From assembly GCA_007119335.1 (NCBI GenBank), contig SKPU01000067.1, positions 1 through 15,521 on the forward strand: a stretch of DNA of 15,521 bases, in the 5' to 3' direction. Both the position numbers and the translations under genes were made by a program. Positions 1 to 7,705 of this stretch are shown here, in pieces. The stretch is from Syntrophomonadaceae bacterium. GTDB taxonomy: Bacteria > Bacillota > Dethiobacteria > DTU022. The notes under the pieces are model-generated. The model did not search any database and was not told the origin of the DNA. It worked only from the letters and a program-made list of their open reading frames with translations. Within the stretch, counting starts at the first letter, position 1. Each line of letters opens with the position of its first letter.

Positions 1-1
1 A

Positions 2-841
2 GGATTAACTGAAATCACGGTCCTGGCCATAGCTTCCGGCGCCAGCGCAGCCGTAATAATGGTGATGCAGTTAATCCGGATGCTCGGAACAGTCATATTA
101 TTTCCGATATTTTTTCAAAAGCTGGAAGTTAAGAATACCGGAAATAACAAACAATCGGTCAGGGCCGACGACCTCGACACAGAAGACCATCCGGGAAAAC
201 CGGCCCTGGAACAAGGAAATTACAAGGCGGATCATGCTCATCACCAGGCTGATAATAATCCCCGGCAAATCATTTCTTTTCCGGACAAGATAAAGCTCTC
301 TTTAAACCGCAGGGCAATCAGGCAGCAGGCGCAATTTTTCAAAAAATCCTGGAAGAAGATTCTTTTAACCCTGGTGGTGGCAACTGCCGGAGGCCTGATC
401 TTTGAAAGCCTGGGCATTCCGGCCGGTCTGATGATTGGTTCAATCATTTTTATTGCTACCGCCTCTTTAACAGGTTTGCCGGTCAGTAGGATTTCACGCA
501 GCCTGCTCAATATATTGCTGGTTGCGGTGGGTATAAACGTTGCTGAAAGCATTACTCTTGATACAATTCTAACCATGACTCAAACTGAATTTGTGCTGCC
601 GATTTTAATCGCCACCACCGTGATATTTGCCAGTTCTTTCGGTGTGGCCTGGATTATTCATCGCCTGACAGGCTGGGATTTACCAACCAGTTTACTGGCT
701 GCTGCACCGGGCGGTTTCACGGTGATGACTGCATTAGCCATTAAGCATGACCTCGATCCAGTCAAAATTTCTATGCTGCACCTTTGCCGCTTATTCACTA
801 TTAAAATGTTCATCCCGTTTATTTTCATGTGGCTAATTTAA
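2..841 (+). CDS. AbrB family (ammonia monooxygenase-like) membrane protein, 5'-truncated
   Basis: The frame is open to the left edge, so the gene starts outside the window; the first in-window ATG at 59 lies inside a membrane helix and is not the start. About 279 residues are visible. The first visible residues (GLTEITVLAIASGAS) match the end of one AbrB repeat, where a GG[LF]T motif precedes a helix. A complete second repeat with several hydrophobic helices follows and ends in a matching AAAPGGFTVMTALA motif and a final helix. Between the repeats is an unusually long hydrophilic linker of about 75-80 residues, rich in Asn, Asp and His. The family is a predicted integral membrane transporter or regulator of unknown substrate. 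Nothing in the flanking genes suggests a substrate. Family assignment is good; function is open. Confidence 0.8.
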   Translation, partial: GLTEITVLAIASGASAAVIMVMQLIRMLGTVILFPIFFQKLEVKNTGNNKQSVRADDLDTEDHPGKPALEQGNYKADHAHHQADNNPRQIISFPDKIKLSLNRRAIRQQAQFFKKSWKKILLTLVVATAGGLIFESLGIPAGLMIGSIIFIATASLTGLPVSRISRSLLNILLVAVGINVAESITLDTILTMTQTEFVLPILIATTVIFASSFGVAWIIHRLTGWDLPTSLLAAAPGGFTVMTALAIKHDLDPVKISMLHLCRLFTIKMFIPFIFMWLI

Positions 842-1065
842 ACCAGCCACCACCAGTTCAGACTCCGAATAGTTTCTTGCATTTGCCTTGAATTTCAGGG
901 TTAGTAGCCCTAAATGGTAGTCGGCTGTTTAGAATTTTTACTCTTCTTGAAGCATGCAGGAATTATAAGGGCCGATCGAGAAAATAAGTTTGGATATGAG
1001 CAAGTGGATTTAGCCTCACTTAAAACTTGATTAATAAATAACGATAATTGAATGGAGGGAAGGAT

Positions 1066-1524
1066 TTGCAGGAATTAACCAACAAGGCTTTATCAGCTTT
1101 TGAAGGGAAGCGCAATGAGGTTATCCCCATGCTGCAGGCGGTCCAGGATGAAATCGGCTACCTTCCGGAAGAATCGATCCGCACAATTGCAGAGATGATT
1201 GGGATGCCCGAGAGCAAGGTTTACGGTACTGCCACTTTCTATTCACAGTTCTATTTCAGCCCCCGGGGCGAACGCACCGTTAAGGTTTGTCTTGGCACTG
1301 CCTGCCATGTACGCGGCGGGATGCTGGTCATGGAAGCATTAGAGCGTGAAATGAGCATCAAGGCCGGTGATACAACCGAAGACTTCAAATTTAGCTTAGA
1401 ACGGGTAAACTGTGTCGGTTCATGTGCTCTCGCTCCCGTGGTCATGGTTGACGACGACGTTTTCGGGCGGGTTGAATCGAAGGAAGCAAAGGAGGTTCTC
1501 AAACAAAGTGACCCGGAACTTTGA
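1066..1524 (+). CDS. NuoE/HydC-like [2Fe-2S] subunit of NAD-linked formate dehydrogenase
   Basis: Thioredoxin-fold [2Fe-2S] electron-transfer subunit, 152 residues, the usual size for NuoE, HydC or HndA proteins. The four cluster ligands are visible as C75 and C80 (CLGTAC) and C116 and C120 (CVGSC). The helical N-terminus carries the family pattern around VQDEIGYLPEE and the YGTATFYSQF segment. I chose TTG at 1066 because GGAGGGAAGG at 1054-1063 sits just upstream. The longer TTG start at 1048 would place that Shine-Dalgarno inside the gene. The stop overlaps the next gene by 17 bases, so the two are translationally coupled. It passes electrons within a complex with the NuoF-like and FdhA proteins downstream. 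The roughly 220 bases upstream hold no promoter that I can call with confidence. Confidence 0.92.
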   Translation: MQELTNKALSAFEGKRNEVIPMLQAVQDEIGYLPEESIRTIAEMIGMPESKVYGTATFYSQFYFSPRGERTVKVCLGTACHVRGGMLVMEALEREMSIKAGDTTEDFKFSLERVNCVGSCALAPVVMVDDDVFGRVESKEAKEVLKQSDPEL

Positions 1525-3415
1525 TCTGATCGAAAAAGAAGCCATTGAAAGATGGGAAAACACAGAGAAAAGCAACACCCCACAAATTTACGTCGGCTGC
1601 GCTACCTGCGGCAATGCTACCGGAGCCCAGTCGGTAGTAAAGACGATTCACAAGCAGCTAGAAGAAAAAAGACTTGATGCCGTTGTAAAAGAAATCGGCT
1701 GTATCGGAATGTGTTTCGCTGAAGTCCTGGTCGATGTGATCAAACCCGGAAAACCGCGTATTTCTTACCAGGGGGTCACTCCGGAAATCGCCGAAGAAAT
1801 CATCGAAAGCTACCTGGTCAATGACGACCCGCGTCCCGACCTGGCCCTTGGCTATTTCGGCGAAGGCGGTCCGGCAGACTTGGAGCGCATCGACACCGGC
1901 GAGGTTTTCAAAAATCAGCAGCGCGTAATCCTTAAGAACTGCGGGGTGATCGACCCGGAAAACATCAATGAATATATCGCCCACGGCGGTTACAAGGGCC
2001 TGGCCAAATCGCTTGAAAAAGACCAGGAAGAAATTATTGGGATCCTTAAAGATTCTGGTCTGCGCGGAAGGGGCGGCGCCGGGTTTCCGGCCGCACGCAA
2101 ATGGGAATCTTGCCTCAAACCGAAAGCAGATCAAAAATACGTGCTCTGCAACGCCGATGAAGGTGATCCCGGGGCTTTCATGGATCGTTCCGTTTTAGAA
2201 GGCGATCCTCATTCAGTTATCGAGGGCATGCTTATCGCCGGTTATACGATCGGCGCATCAAAAGGTTACTTTTACGTCCGGGCAGAGTATCCGCTGGCCA
2301 TTAAACGGCTGCGCAAAGCAATTGAACAGGCCAGGGAGAAAAACCTGCTCGGTGAAAATATTCTGAACACTGGATTTGACTTCGACTTGGAAATCTTCCA
2401 GGGTGCCGGAGCCTTTGTCTGCGGTGAATCAACTGCCCTGATTATGTCCATCGAAGGTAACCGTGGCTGGCCCAAACCCCTGCCCCGGCCGAGAACCAGT
2501 GAAGAAGGCCTATGGGGTAAGCCGACCCTGCTCAACAATGTGAAAACTTTCTCAGTGGTGCCTCAGATCTTGAGCAAAGGCGCTGATTGGTTTAAGAGCA
2601 TCGGCACCGAAGGCAGCCCGGGAACCGCCGTTTTCGCGCTGACCGGCAAAATTAAGCGCAGCGGTTTGATCGAAGTGCCCATGGGTATCGAGCTGGGCAA
2701 AATTATCTGGGAAATCGGCGGCGGAATTTTGGACGATAAAAAGTTCAAGGCCGTTCAGACCGGGGGCCCTTCGGGCGGCTGCCTGCCCGAGGATAAGTTG
2801 GACCTCCCGGTTGACTTCGACACCCTGGTTAAAGCCGGTTCGATGATGGGTTCGGGTGGAATGGTGGTCATTGATGAATCAACCTGTATGGTCGACGTGG
2901 CCCGCTACTTCCTCGATTTCACCTTTGAAGAATCCTGCGGACAATGCGTACCCTGCCGCCAGGGCACCCAGCAGATGCTTGAAGTTTTAAATGATATCTG
3001 CGAGGGACGGGGAAGGGAAGGCGATATTGAGCATCTCTTAGAACTGGGCGACTCCATTATCAAGAGCTCAATCTGCGGACTCGGGCAAACTGCTCCGAAC
3101 CCTGTTTTGAGCACAGTCCAGTATTTCAGGGATGAATACGAAGCCCACATCCGGGATAAAGCCTGTCCGGCCCTGGTTTGTAAGAATCTGATCATGTTCC
3201 AGATTAACGAAGAAAAATGCACCGCCTGCGGGCGCTGCCGAAAAGCCTGCCCGGTTGAAGCGATTAGCGGCGAAAAGAAAGTGCCCCATAAGATTGACCA
3301 GGATACATGCACCAGGTGCGGAATTTGCTTCTCAGAATGTCCGGAACGCTTCAGTGCCGTGGAGCGCCTGACCGGCAAAGAAAAACTGGCTGCGGCAAGC
3401 GGAAAGGAAGGTTAA
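1508..3415 (+). CDS. NuoF/HydB-like NAD(P)H- and FMN-binding subunit of formate dehydrogenase complex
   Basis: Flavin subunit of 635 residues that exchanges electrons between NAD(P) and iron-sulphur clusters. Domains in order: a thioredoxin-like [2Fe-2S] domain (C31, C34, C65, C69); the NuoF core with the GRGGAGFP nucleotide/FMN loop near residue 186 and NADEGDPGAFMDR near 215; an SLBB-like region; a [4Fe-4S] site (C477, C480, C483 and C523); and a C-terminal two-cluster ferredoxin domain (CTACGRC from 571, CTRCGIC from 601). This layout is that of HydB from multimeric NAD-dependent or bifurcating hydrogenases and is longer than respiratory NuoF. The start is GTG at 1508, with AAAGGAGG at 1488-1495, a slightly long spacing of 12. 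A longer open frame from 1412 lies inside the upstream gene and is rejected. The fdhA start follows 3 bases after the stop. Confidence 0.93.
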   Translation: MTRNFDLIEKEAIERWENTEKSNTPQIYVGCATCGNATGAQSVVKTIHKQLEEKRLDAVVKEIGCIGMCFAEVLVDVIKPGKPRISYQGVTPEIAEEIIESYLVNDDPRPDLALGYFGEGGPADLERIDTGEVFKNQQRVILKNCGVIDPENINEYIAHGGYKGLAKSLEKDQEEIIGILKDSGLRGRGGAGFPAARKWESCLKPKADQKYVLCNADEGDPGAFMDRSVLEGDPHSVIEGMLIAGYTIGASKGYFYVRAEYPLAIKRLRKAIEQAREKNLLGENILNTGFDFDLEIFQGAGAFVCGESTALIMSIEGNRGWPKPLPRPRTSEEGLWGKPTLLNNVKTFSVVPQILSKGADWFKSIGTEGSPGTAVFALTGKIKRSGLIEVPMGIELGKIIWEIGGGILDDKKFKAVQTGGPSGGCLPEDKLDLPVDFDTLVKAGSMMGSGGMVVIDESTCMVDVARYFLDFTFEESCGQCVPCRQGTQQMLEVLNDICEGRGREGDIEHLLELGDSIIKSSICGLGQTAPNPVLSTVQYFRDEYEAHIRDKACPALVCKNLIMFQINEEKCTACGRCRKACPVEAISGEKKVPHKIDQDTCTRCGICFSECPERFSAVERLTGKEKLAAASGKEG

Positions 3416-3418
3416 TCG

Positions 3419-6091
3419 ATGCTAAAACTAACAATCAACGGACTGGAAGTTGAAGTCGCGAATGGTTCAACCGTATTAGATGCAGCAAAAAAAACAGGCA
3501 TCTATATCCCCACTCTTTGTTATCACCCTGATCTTCCTACTTTCGGCGGCTGCCGGATTTGCATGGTCGATACTGACGGTAAAGTAGTGACCGCCTGCCG
3601 GGCCCCTGTTAAAGACGGTATGGTAGTTAAAACAGATACCGAAGAAGTACGTCAAATACGCATGGCCAACGTTGAGCTGATCCTGGCCAGCCATAATAAG
3701 GACTGCCAGAGTTGTTCACGGAACAACTCCTGTCAGCTGCAGGAAGTCAGCGCCTTCGTGGGAATTACTCCTGAACGAATGAAGCGCATCCGGCGCTCAG
3801 TTGAAGCGGTCAAAGTTGACGACAGCAACCCCTTCTTCCACCGGGACCATACCAAGTGTATTTTATGCGGTATCTGTATCCGCTCCTGTGAAGAAATCAA
3901 TGGAGTAAGCGCTCTTGATTTTGCCTTCCGCGGTTTTCATACTAAGGTTTCAGTTTTAGGGGATAAGCCCATAAAAGATTCTAAGTGTGAATCCTGCGGG
4001 GAATGCCTGGTGCGCTGCCCGACCGCTGCGCTTTACCGGACTGAACCCGAAGTACCGGAGCGCGAGGTTGAAAGTGTCTGCACCTACTGTGGCGTGGGCT
4101 GCGGGATCAAACTTGGCGTCCGGGGTGAAAAAGTGGTCCAGGTTACCGGGAACAAGGAAAGTACGGTCAACCACGGCGATCTCTGCGTGAAGGGGCGTTT
4201 TGGCTTTGACTTTATAAACCACCCCGACCGCCTGAAAACGCCACTGATCAAAAAAAGCGGTATCTTCACAGAAGCTTCCTGGGATGAAGCCTTAGACTTC
4301 ATCGCCGAGAAAATGAAAGATATTAAAGACAAGCACGGCGCTGATGCCCTGGCCGGGATAAGTTCAGCCCGCTGCACCAATGAAGAAAACTACATGTTCC
4401 AGAAATTGATCCGCAGCATGGGCACAAATAATGTGGACCACTGCGCCCGTCTCTGACACTCCCCTACCGTAGCCGGTCTGGCTACAGTATTTGGCAGTGG
4501 AGCGATGACTAACAGTATTAATGACATCGCCGAGGCGAAAGCATTCTTTATAATCGGTTCCAATACCACGGAGACTCATCCCGTAATCGGATACCGGATC
4601 CGGCGGGCCCGTAAAAACGGAGCAGCTTTGATCGTAGCTGACCCGCGGCGAACCAAGATTGCTGAAAATGCCGATGTTTTTCTGCAGCTGCGTCCGGGAA
4701 CCAATGCTGCCCTGATCCTGGGGATGGCCAAGGTTATTATGGATGAAAACCTTCATAACGAGGAATTCATCAAGGCAAGGACCGAAGGCTTTGAGGACTA
4801 TGCTGCGGAACTTCGCAAAATTGACCTGGAAGAAATGGCCAAAATCACCGGAGTTGAGGCAGAAAAAATTGCCAGGGCGGCAAGAATTTACGCTGAGAAC
4901 GATCCGGCGGCCATTCTCTACACCATGGGCGTCACCCAGCACTCCAGCGGCACGGATAATGTAATGGCGCTGGCCGGACTGGCTACCCTGACCGGCAACC
5001 TCGGCAAGCGGGGCAGCGGAGTAAATCCGCTGCGCGGCCAAAACAATGTGCAGGGAGCCTGTGATACAGGCGCTCTGCCCAACGTCTTCCCCGGGTACCA
5101 ACCAGTCAGTTCACCTGAAGCCAACAAGAAGTTTTCGGAGGCTTACGGGGCGAAAATACCGGACAAGCCGGGAATCCAAATGACCAAGATTTTTACTGCA
5201 GCACTCGAAGGAAACCTGAAAGGGCTGTACATCATGGGTGAAAACCCGGTCGTCAGTGAACCTGACATTTGTAAAATTCAAAACGCCTTGGAGAAGTTTG
5301 AGCTGGTTGTTGTGCAGGATCTCTTCTTCACCGAAACTGCTGATTATGCTGATGTTGTACTGCCGGCAGCCTCTTTTGCTGAAAAAGACGGGACTTTTGT
5401 CAATACTGAAAGACGAGTCCAGCGCGTCCGCAAGGCAGTTAACGCCCCGGGTGAAGCAAGGAGCGACTTCGCTATTATCTGCGAGTTAGGGCAGAAACTA
5501 GGCCTGAAAGGCTTCGATTTCACTGAACCCGCTCAAGCATTGCAAGAAATTGCCGAGCTAAACCCGAAGTGGAAGGGCATCACTTATGAAAGGCTGGAGC
5601 GCGGCGGACTGAATTGGCCCTGTTTGGATGAGCATCATCCCGGCACGCCAATCTTATACGGGGAGAAATTCCTCCGGGAAAGCGGCAAGGCCCTGTTTAA
5701 GGCGGTGACCTACCAACCGCCCCAGGAAAACCCGGATCAAGACTACCCACTGATCATGACCACCGGAAGGTCCTTGTACCATTACCATACCGGCACAATG
5801 ACCCGCAAATCAGATGGCCTAGTCGACCTGTACGAGATGGAAAAGGTTATGGTCAGCAAAGAAGACGCCGAGCGCCTCGGATTAAACGAGGACGACAAAG
5901 TACGCCTGACTTCCAGGCGGGGCGAAGTCATCGCCAAAGTAAAACCAGTTCGAGAATTGAAGGAAGGAATAATTTTTATGACCTTCCACTTTGCAGAAAG
6001 CTGCGCTAACCAACTAACCAATTCTGCCCTCGACCCTGTATCCGGTATCCCGGAATTAAAGGTCTGTGCAGTAAATATGGAAAAAGTATAA
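3419..6091 (+). CDS. fdhA: Formate dehydrogenase catalytic subunit, selenocysteine-containing, with NuoG/HydA-like N-terminus
   Basis: Interconverts formate and CO2 at a Mo- or W-bis(pterin) site. One gene of 890 residues: the TGA at 4454-4456 encodes Sec346 in the context DHCARL-Sec-HSPTVAG, the conserved Fdh active-site motif. Domains: [2Fe-2S] (C34, C45, C48, C60); His-Cys [4Fe-4S] (H92, C96, C99, C105); two [4Fe-4S] (C147/150/153/157 and C190/193/196/200); then the molybdopterin domain with its own [4Fe-4S] (C221, C224, C228, C256), and a C-terminal dinucleotide-binding fold containing TTGRSLYHYHTGTMTR. The first 200 residues are like HydA/NuoG, which fits docking to the two preceding subunits. 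ATG at 3419 has GGAAGG upstream. No twin-arginine signal or membrane segment is present, so it is cytoplasmic. Ordinary gene callers would split it into 3419-4456 and 4505-6091. Whether it uses NAD, NADP or ferredoxin cannot be read from sequence. Confidence 0.95.
4454..4500 (+). promoter_or_regulatory. UGA-Sec codon with bacterial SECIS hairpin
   Basis: The TGA at 4454-4456 is followed by a perfect 6-bp hairpin, GTAGCC (4469-4474) with GGCTAC (4480-4485), closing a GGTCT loop (4475-4479). Exactly 18 nt separate the UGA from GGUCU. The same loop sequence and the same 18-nt distance occur in the Escherichia coli fdhF SECIS as I recall it. It should bind SelB-GTP-Sec-tRNA. This implies that the genome carries selA, selB, selC and selD, none of which is in the window. 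Confidence 0.93.
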
Positions 6092-6118
6092 GCTGCTAAA
6101 CGGGTCAAAAAAGTAATA

Positions 6119-6153
6119 AAGTTGCCAGGAGAAAGTTCTTCTGGCAACTTTTT
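6119..6153 (+). terminator. Rho-independent terminator of the formate dehydrogenase operon
   Basis: AAGTTGCCAG at 6119-6128 pairs perfectly with CTGGCAACTT at 6141-6150. The stem can extend inward by about four pairs to a tetraloop near 6133-6136, and a T run (6149-6153) follows. It lies 28 bases after the fdhA stop. Confidence 0.9.
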
Positions 6154-6175
6154 AAAAAAGGAATGATTATTAGCC

Positions 6176-6343
6176 ATGCCAGACTGGGTCCACGCGATTT
6201 TATACATCTTGATAGTAGCAACTACTGCTTACCTGGCTGCATATTACACTCAGAATGCATTAGGAATGATCGCCGGCATCGGAGTCGGCCATTTTCTGGC
6301 CTCGGCTATTGTAAAAAGACTGCCTGGCTTCTGGGGCAGTTGA
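6176..6343 (+). CDS. Small hydrophobic membrane protein, 55 aa, unrecognised
   Basis: Reading from ATG 6176 gives 55 residues: MPDWVHAILYIL at the start, a first helix through about residue 23 (LIVATTAYLAAYYT), a short turn with QN, a second glycine-rich hydrophobic stretch (ALGMIAGIGVGHFLASAIV), then a basic tail KRLPGFWGS. This is a helical hairpin typical of small inner-membrane proteins. A modest AAGGA at 6158-6162 precedes it at a long spacing of 13. It sits between the formate dehydrogenase terminator and the ferritin promoter. I do not recognise the family. The clean amphipathic layout and composition favour a real gene over chance; another frame through the same bases (6163-6369) gives an incoherent protein. 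Confidence 0.6.
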   Translation: MPDWVHAILYILIVATTAYLAAYYTQNALGMIAGIGVGHFLASAIVKRLPGFWGS

Positions 6344-6376
6344 CAAACCTTTTTGCAATTTCCAAATAGATATAAT

Positions 6377-6419
6377 GCTATATTTTAATATAGCGATATA
6401 TGACACGGTGTGTTATAAT
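6377..6419 (+). promoter_or_regulatory. Extended -10 promoter and palindromic operator candidate upstream of ferritin
   Basis: TGTTATAAT at 6411-6419 is an extended -10 box (TATAAT at 6414-6419), placed so that transcription would start about 20 bases before the ferritin start codon. The matching -35 position (6391-6396) is poor. A perfect 8-bp inverted repeat with a 2-base spacer, GCTATATT-TT-AATATAGC (6377-6394), overlaps that -35 region and looks like a repressor or activator site. It does not clearly match the Fur or PerR consensus. A second TATAAT at 6371-6376 lacks a well-spaced -35. Confidence 0.5.
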
Positions 6420-6445
6420 ACGAGTAAAGTAAAGGAGGAGTTTAT

Positions 6446-6952
6446 ATGTTATCAGAAAAACTACTTTCTAAAATGAATGAGCAAATCACCCATGAATTTT
6501 TTTCCGCCCACTATTATCTGGCTATGGCCGCATATTTCACAAAGGAGGATCTCGATGGCTTTGCTAACTTCTTTATCGTTCAGGCTGAAGAGGAACGTTC
6601 TCATGCCATGAAATTCTTTAATTTCATCAATGACCAGGGTGAGGAAGCAGTCATTACCGGTTTTAAGGATCCAAAAATCGACTTCAAGTCGGCTGAGGAA
6701 ATATTCACCCTGGCCCTGGAACACGAAAAACTGGTCAGCAGTCTGATTAACGAACTGATGGCCCTGGCCCAGGAAGAAAAACACTACCCGAGTATCAGTT
6801 TTCTGCAGTGGTTTATCGACGAACAGGTTGAGGAAGAAGCAAACATGAGTAAATTGCTCAGCAAGGTTAAGCGGGTCGGTGAGAAAGGTCACGGCATATT
6901 AATGCTCGACAAGGAAATGGCCTCCAGAACCTTTACACCTGAAGCAGAATAA
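6446..6952 (+). CDS. ftnA: Bacterial non-haem ferritin
   Basis: Iron-storage protein of 168 residues, close to the usual length, which oxidises Fe2+ and stores it as a mineral in a 24-subunit cytoplasmic shell. The numbering matches Escherichia coli FtnA: ferroxidase ligands E17, E50, H53, E94, Q127 and E130, with the third-iron residues E49, E126 and E129 also present. All four long helices are recognisable. There is no haem-ligating Met52, as expected for ferritin rather than bacterioferritin. ATG 6446 is preceded by AAAGGAGGAG at 6430-6439. It is a single-gene unit between its own promoter and the hairpin at 6999. In anaerobes such ferritins commonly answer to iron and oxidative stress, which fits the flavodiiron protein later in the window. 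Confidence 0.96.
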   Translation: MLSEKLLSKMNEQITHEFFSAHYYLAMAAYFTKEDLDGFANFFIVQAEEERSHAMKFFNFINDQGEEAVITGFKDPKIDFKSAEEIFTLALEHEKLVSSLINELMALAQEEKHYPSISFLQWFIDEQVEEEANMSKLLSKVKRVGEKGHGILMLDKEMASRTFTPEAE

Positions 6953-6998
6953 AGAACAAACTAACCAGGTTGCAAAAACTTAAACGATGGAACGACAT

Positions 6999-7037
6999 GC
7001 CGGGAACAAGCTTAAGCAAAGTCCCCGGCTTTGTTTA
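6999..7037 (+). terminator. Terminator after ferritin
   Basis: GCCGGGAAC (6999-7007) pairs with GTCCCCGGC (7021-7029) with one A-C mismatch and a 13-base loop, followed by the T-rich stretch TTTGTTTA. It ends over the stop codon of the convergent DUF2284 gene. Confidence 0.75.
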
Positions 7038-7574
7038 TTCAACCATCAAAATGGCATAGCGGTTCATCTCCTGATCATAGCTGTGCAGAACCTCGATAGG
7101 ATAACCTATACTGCGCACGGTGTTAAAAACATCAACTGCAAGTGATTCCGGCCCGGGCCGGGAGTCTTCTTTGTTGACGCAGGTTGCTCTTTCTCCGGTA
7201 CAGGTAGCACAACAACGGCACTCATCCATGGTCATCATAAATGCTTTATAATAACCGGACTTAAAAACTTCTCTTTCCACTTTAACCAGCTCTTTATTAA
7301 CTTCTCTACTCCAAGAGATCCGGTCTTCGGGCTGATTTACTTTTTTTACTAGACGAAAAACCACAGCTTCGCGATATTCAGCAAAGAAAGCTCGGCATTC
7401 CTCTACAGAAGGAACCTGTGGAGGGCAAGAGCCTTTTTCACCGTAACTGGAACAGCCAAAGGTACATTTAAAGCGCACCCAGTGACAAACTTCGATTTGC
7501 GATGCTTTTATCCAGCGATAATCGGTTAAATTAAAACTGGCAAAAACTGCTTCGAGTTTACTTCGATCAGAGAT
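7035..7574 (-). CDS. DUF2284 family cysteine-rich (predicted metal-binding) protein
   Basis: Small soluble protein with two cysteine groups: FKCTFGCSSYGEKGSCPP near the N-terminus and CRCCATCTGERATC near residue 120-135. This pattern, with the CPP motif, is typical of DUF2284 proteins, thought to bind a metal or Fe-S centre; function unknown. The only standard start, GTG at 7478, would remove about 32 residues that look like the family N-terminus (ASQIEVCHWVRFKC). The upstream frame stays open to a TAA at 7593-7595 and contains no ATG, GTG or TTG. A strong GGGAGG (7588-7583) lies 8 bases before ATC at 7574-7572, so I place the start there, giving 179 residues. GTG 7478 (147 residues) is the fallback. 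It may be read with, or separately from, the protease gene 131 bases upstream. Confidence 0.8.
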   Translation of the reverse strand: MSDRSKLEAVFASFNLTDYRWIKASQIEVCHWVRFKCTFGCSSYGEKGSCPPQVPSVEECRAFFAEYREAVVFRLVKKVNQPEDRISWSREVNKELVKVEREVFKSGYYKAFMMTMDECRCCATCTGERATCVNKEDSRPGPESLAVDVFNTVRSIGYPIEVLHSYDQEMNRYAILMVE

Positions 7575-7594
7575 AGTATCGACCTCCCTCGCTT

Positions 7595-7614
7595 ATTAAT
7601 CCTGGTTGATTAAT
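7595..7614. repeat. Perfect inverted repeat before the DUF2284 ribosome binding site
   Basis: ATTAATC (7595-7601) and GATTAAT (7608-7614) are perfect inverted copies with a 6-base spacer, just upstream of the GGGAGG of the DUF2284 gene. It could be an operator or a weak leader hairpin. The rest of the 7595-7705 gap is AT-rich, with no promoter I can defend. Confidence 0.4.
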
Positions 7615-7705
7615 GAGGTATTTCTTTGGCATTACTTTAGTATTTCTTTGTTTGTTTTATTCGCCAAACATAACTACTTTCCTGCCTGGATGAGGTCAAG
7701 CTGCA

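Noticed and set aside
1412..1507. N-terminal extension of the NuoF-like gene
   Set aside because: It lies inside the NuoE-like coding sequence and does not resemble the family; GTG 1508 with AAAGGAGG upstream is better.
3419..4456. FdhA fragment ending at TGA, read as a pseudogene or separate ferredoxin-like gene
   Set aside because: The frame continues with conserved Fdh sequence after the UGA, and a SECIS hairpin is present, so it is a selenoprotein and not broken.
4364..5101. 245-codon ORF on the minus strand
   Set aside because: It is antisense to the conserved catalytic core of FdhA, and its protein has no coherent domain.
6163..6369. 68-codon ORF on the plus strand
   Set aside because: Same bases as the 55-aa membrane protein in another frame; the product has mixed composition and runs through the promoter region.
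6340..6376. TTGACA and TATAAT as a promoter pair
   Set aside because: Both boxes are perfect, but the spacer is 25 bases, too long for sigma-A.
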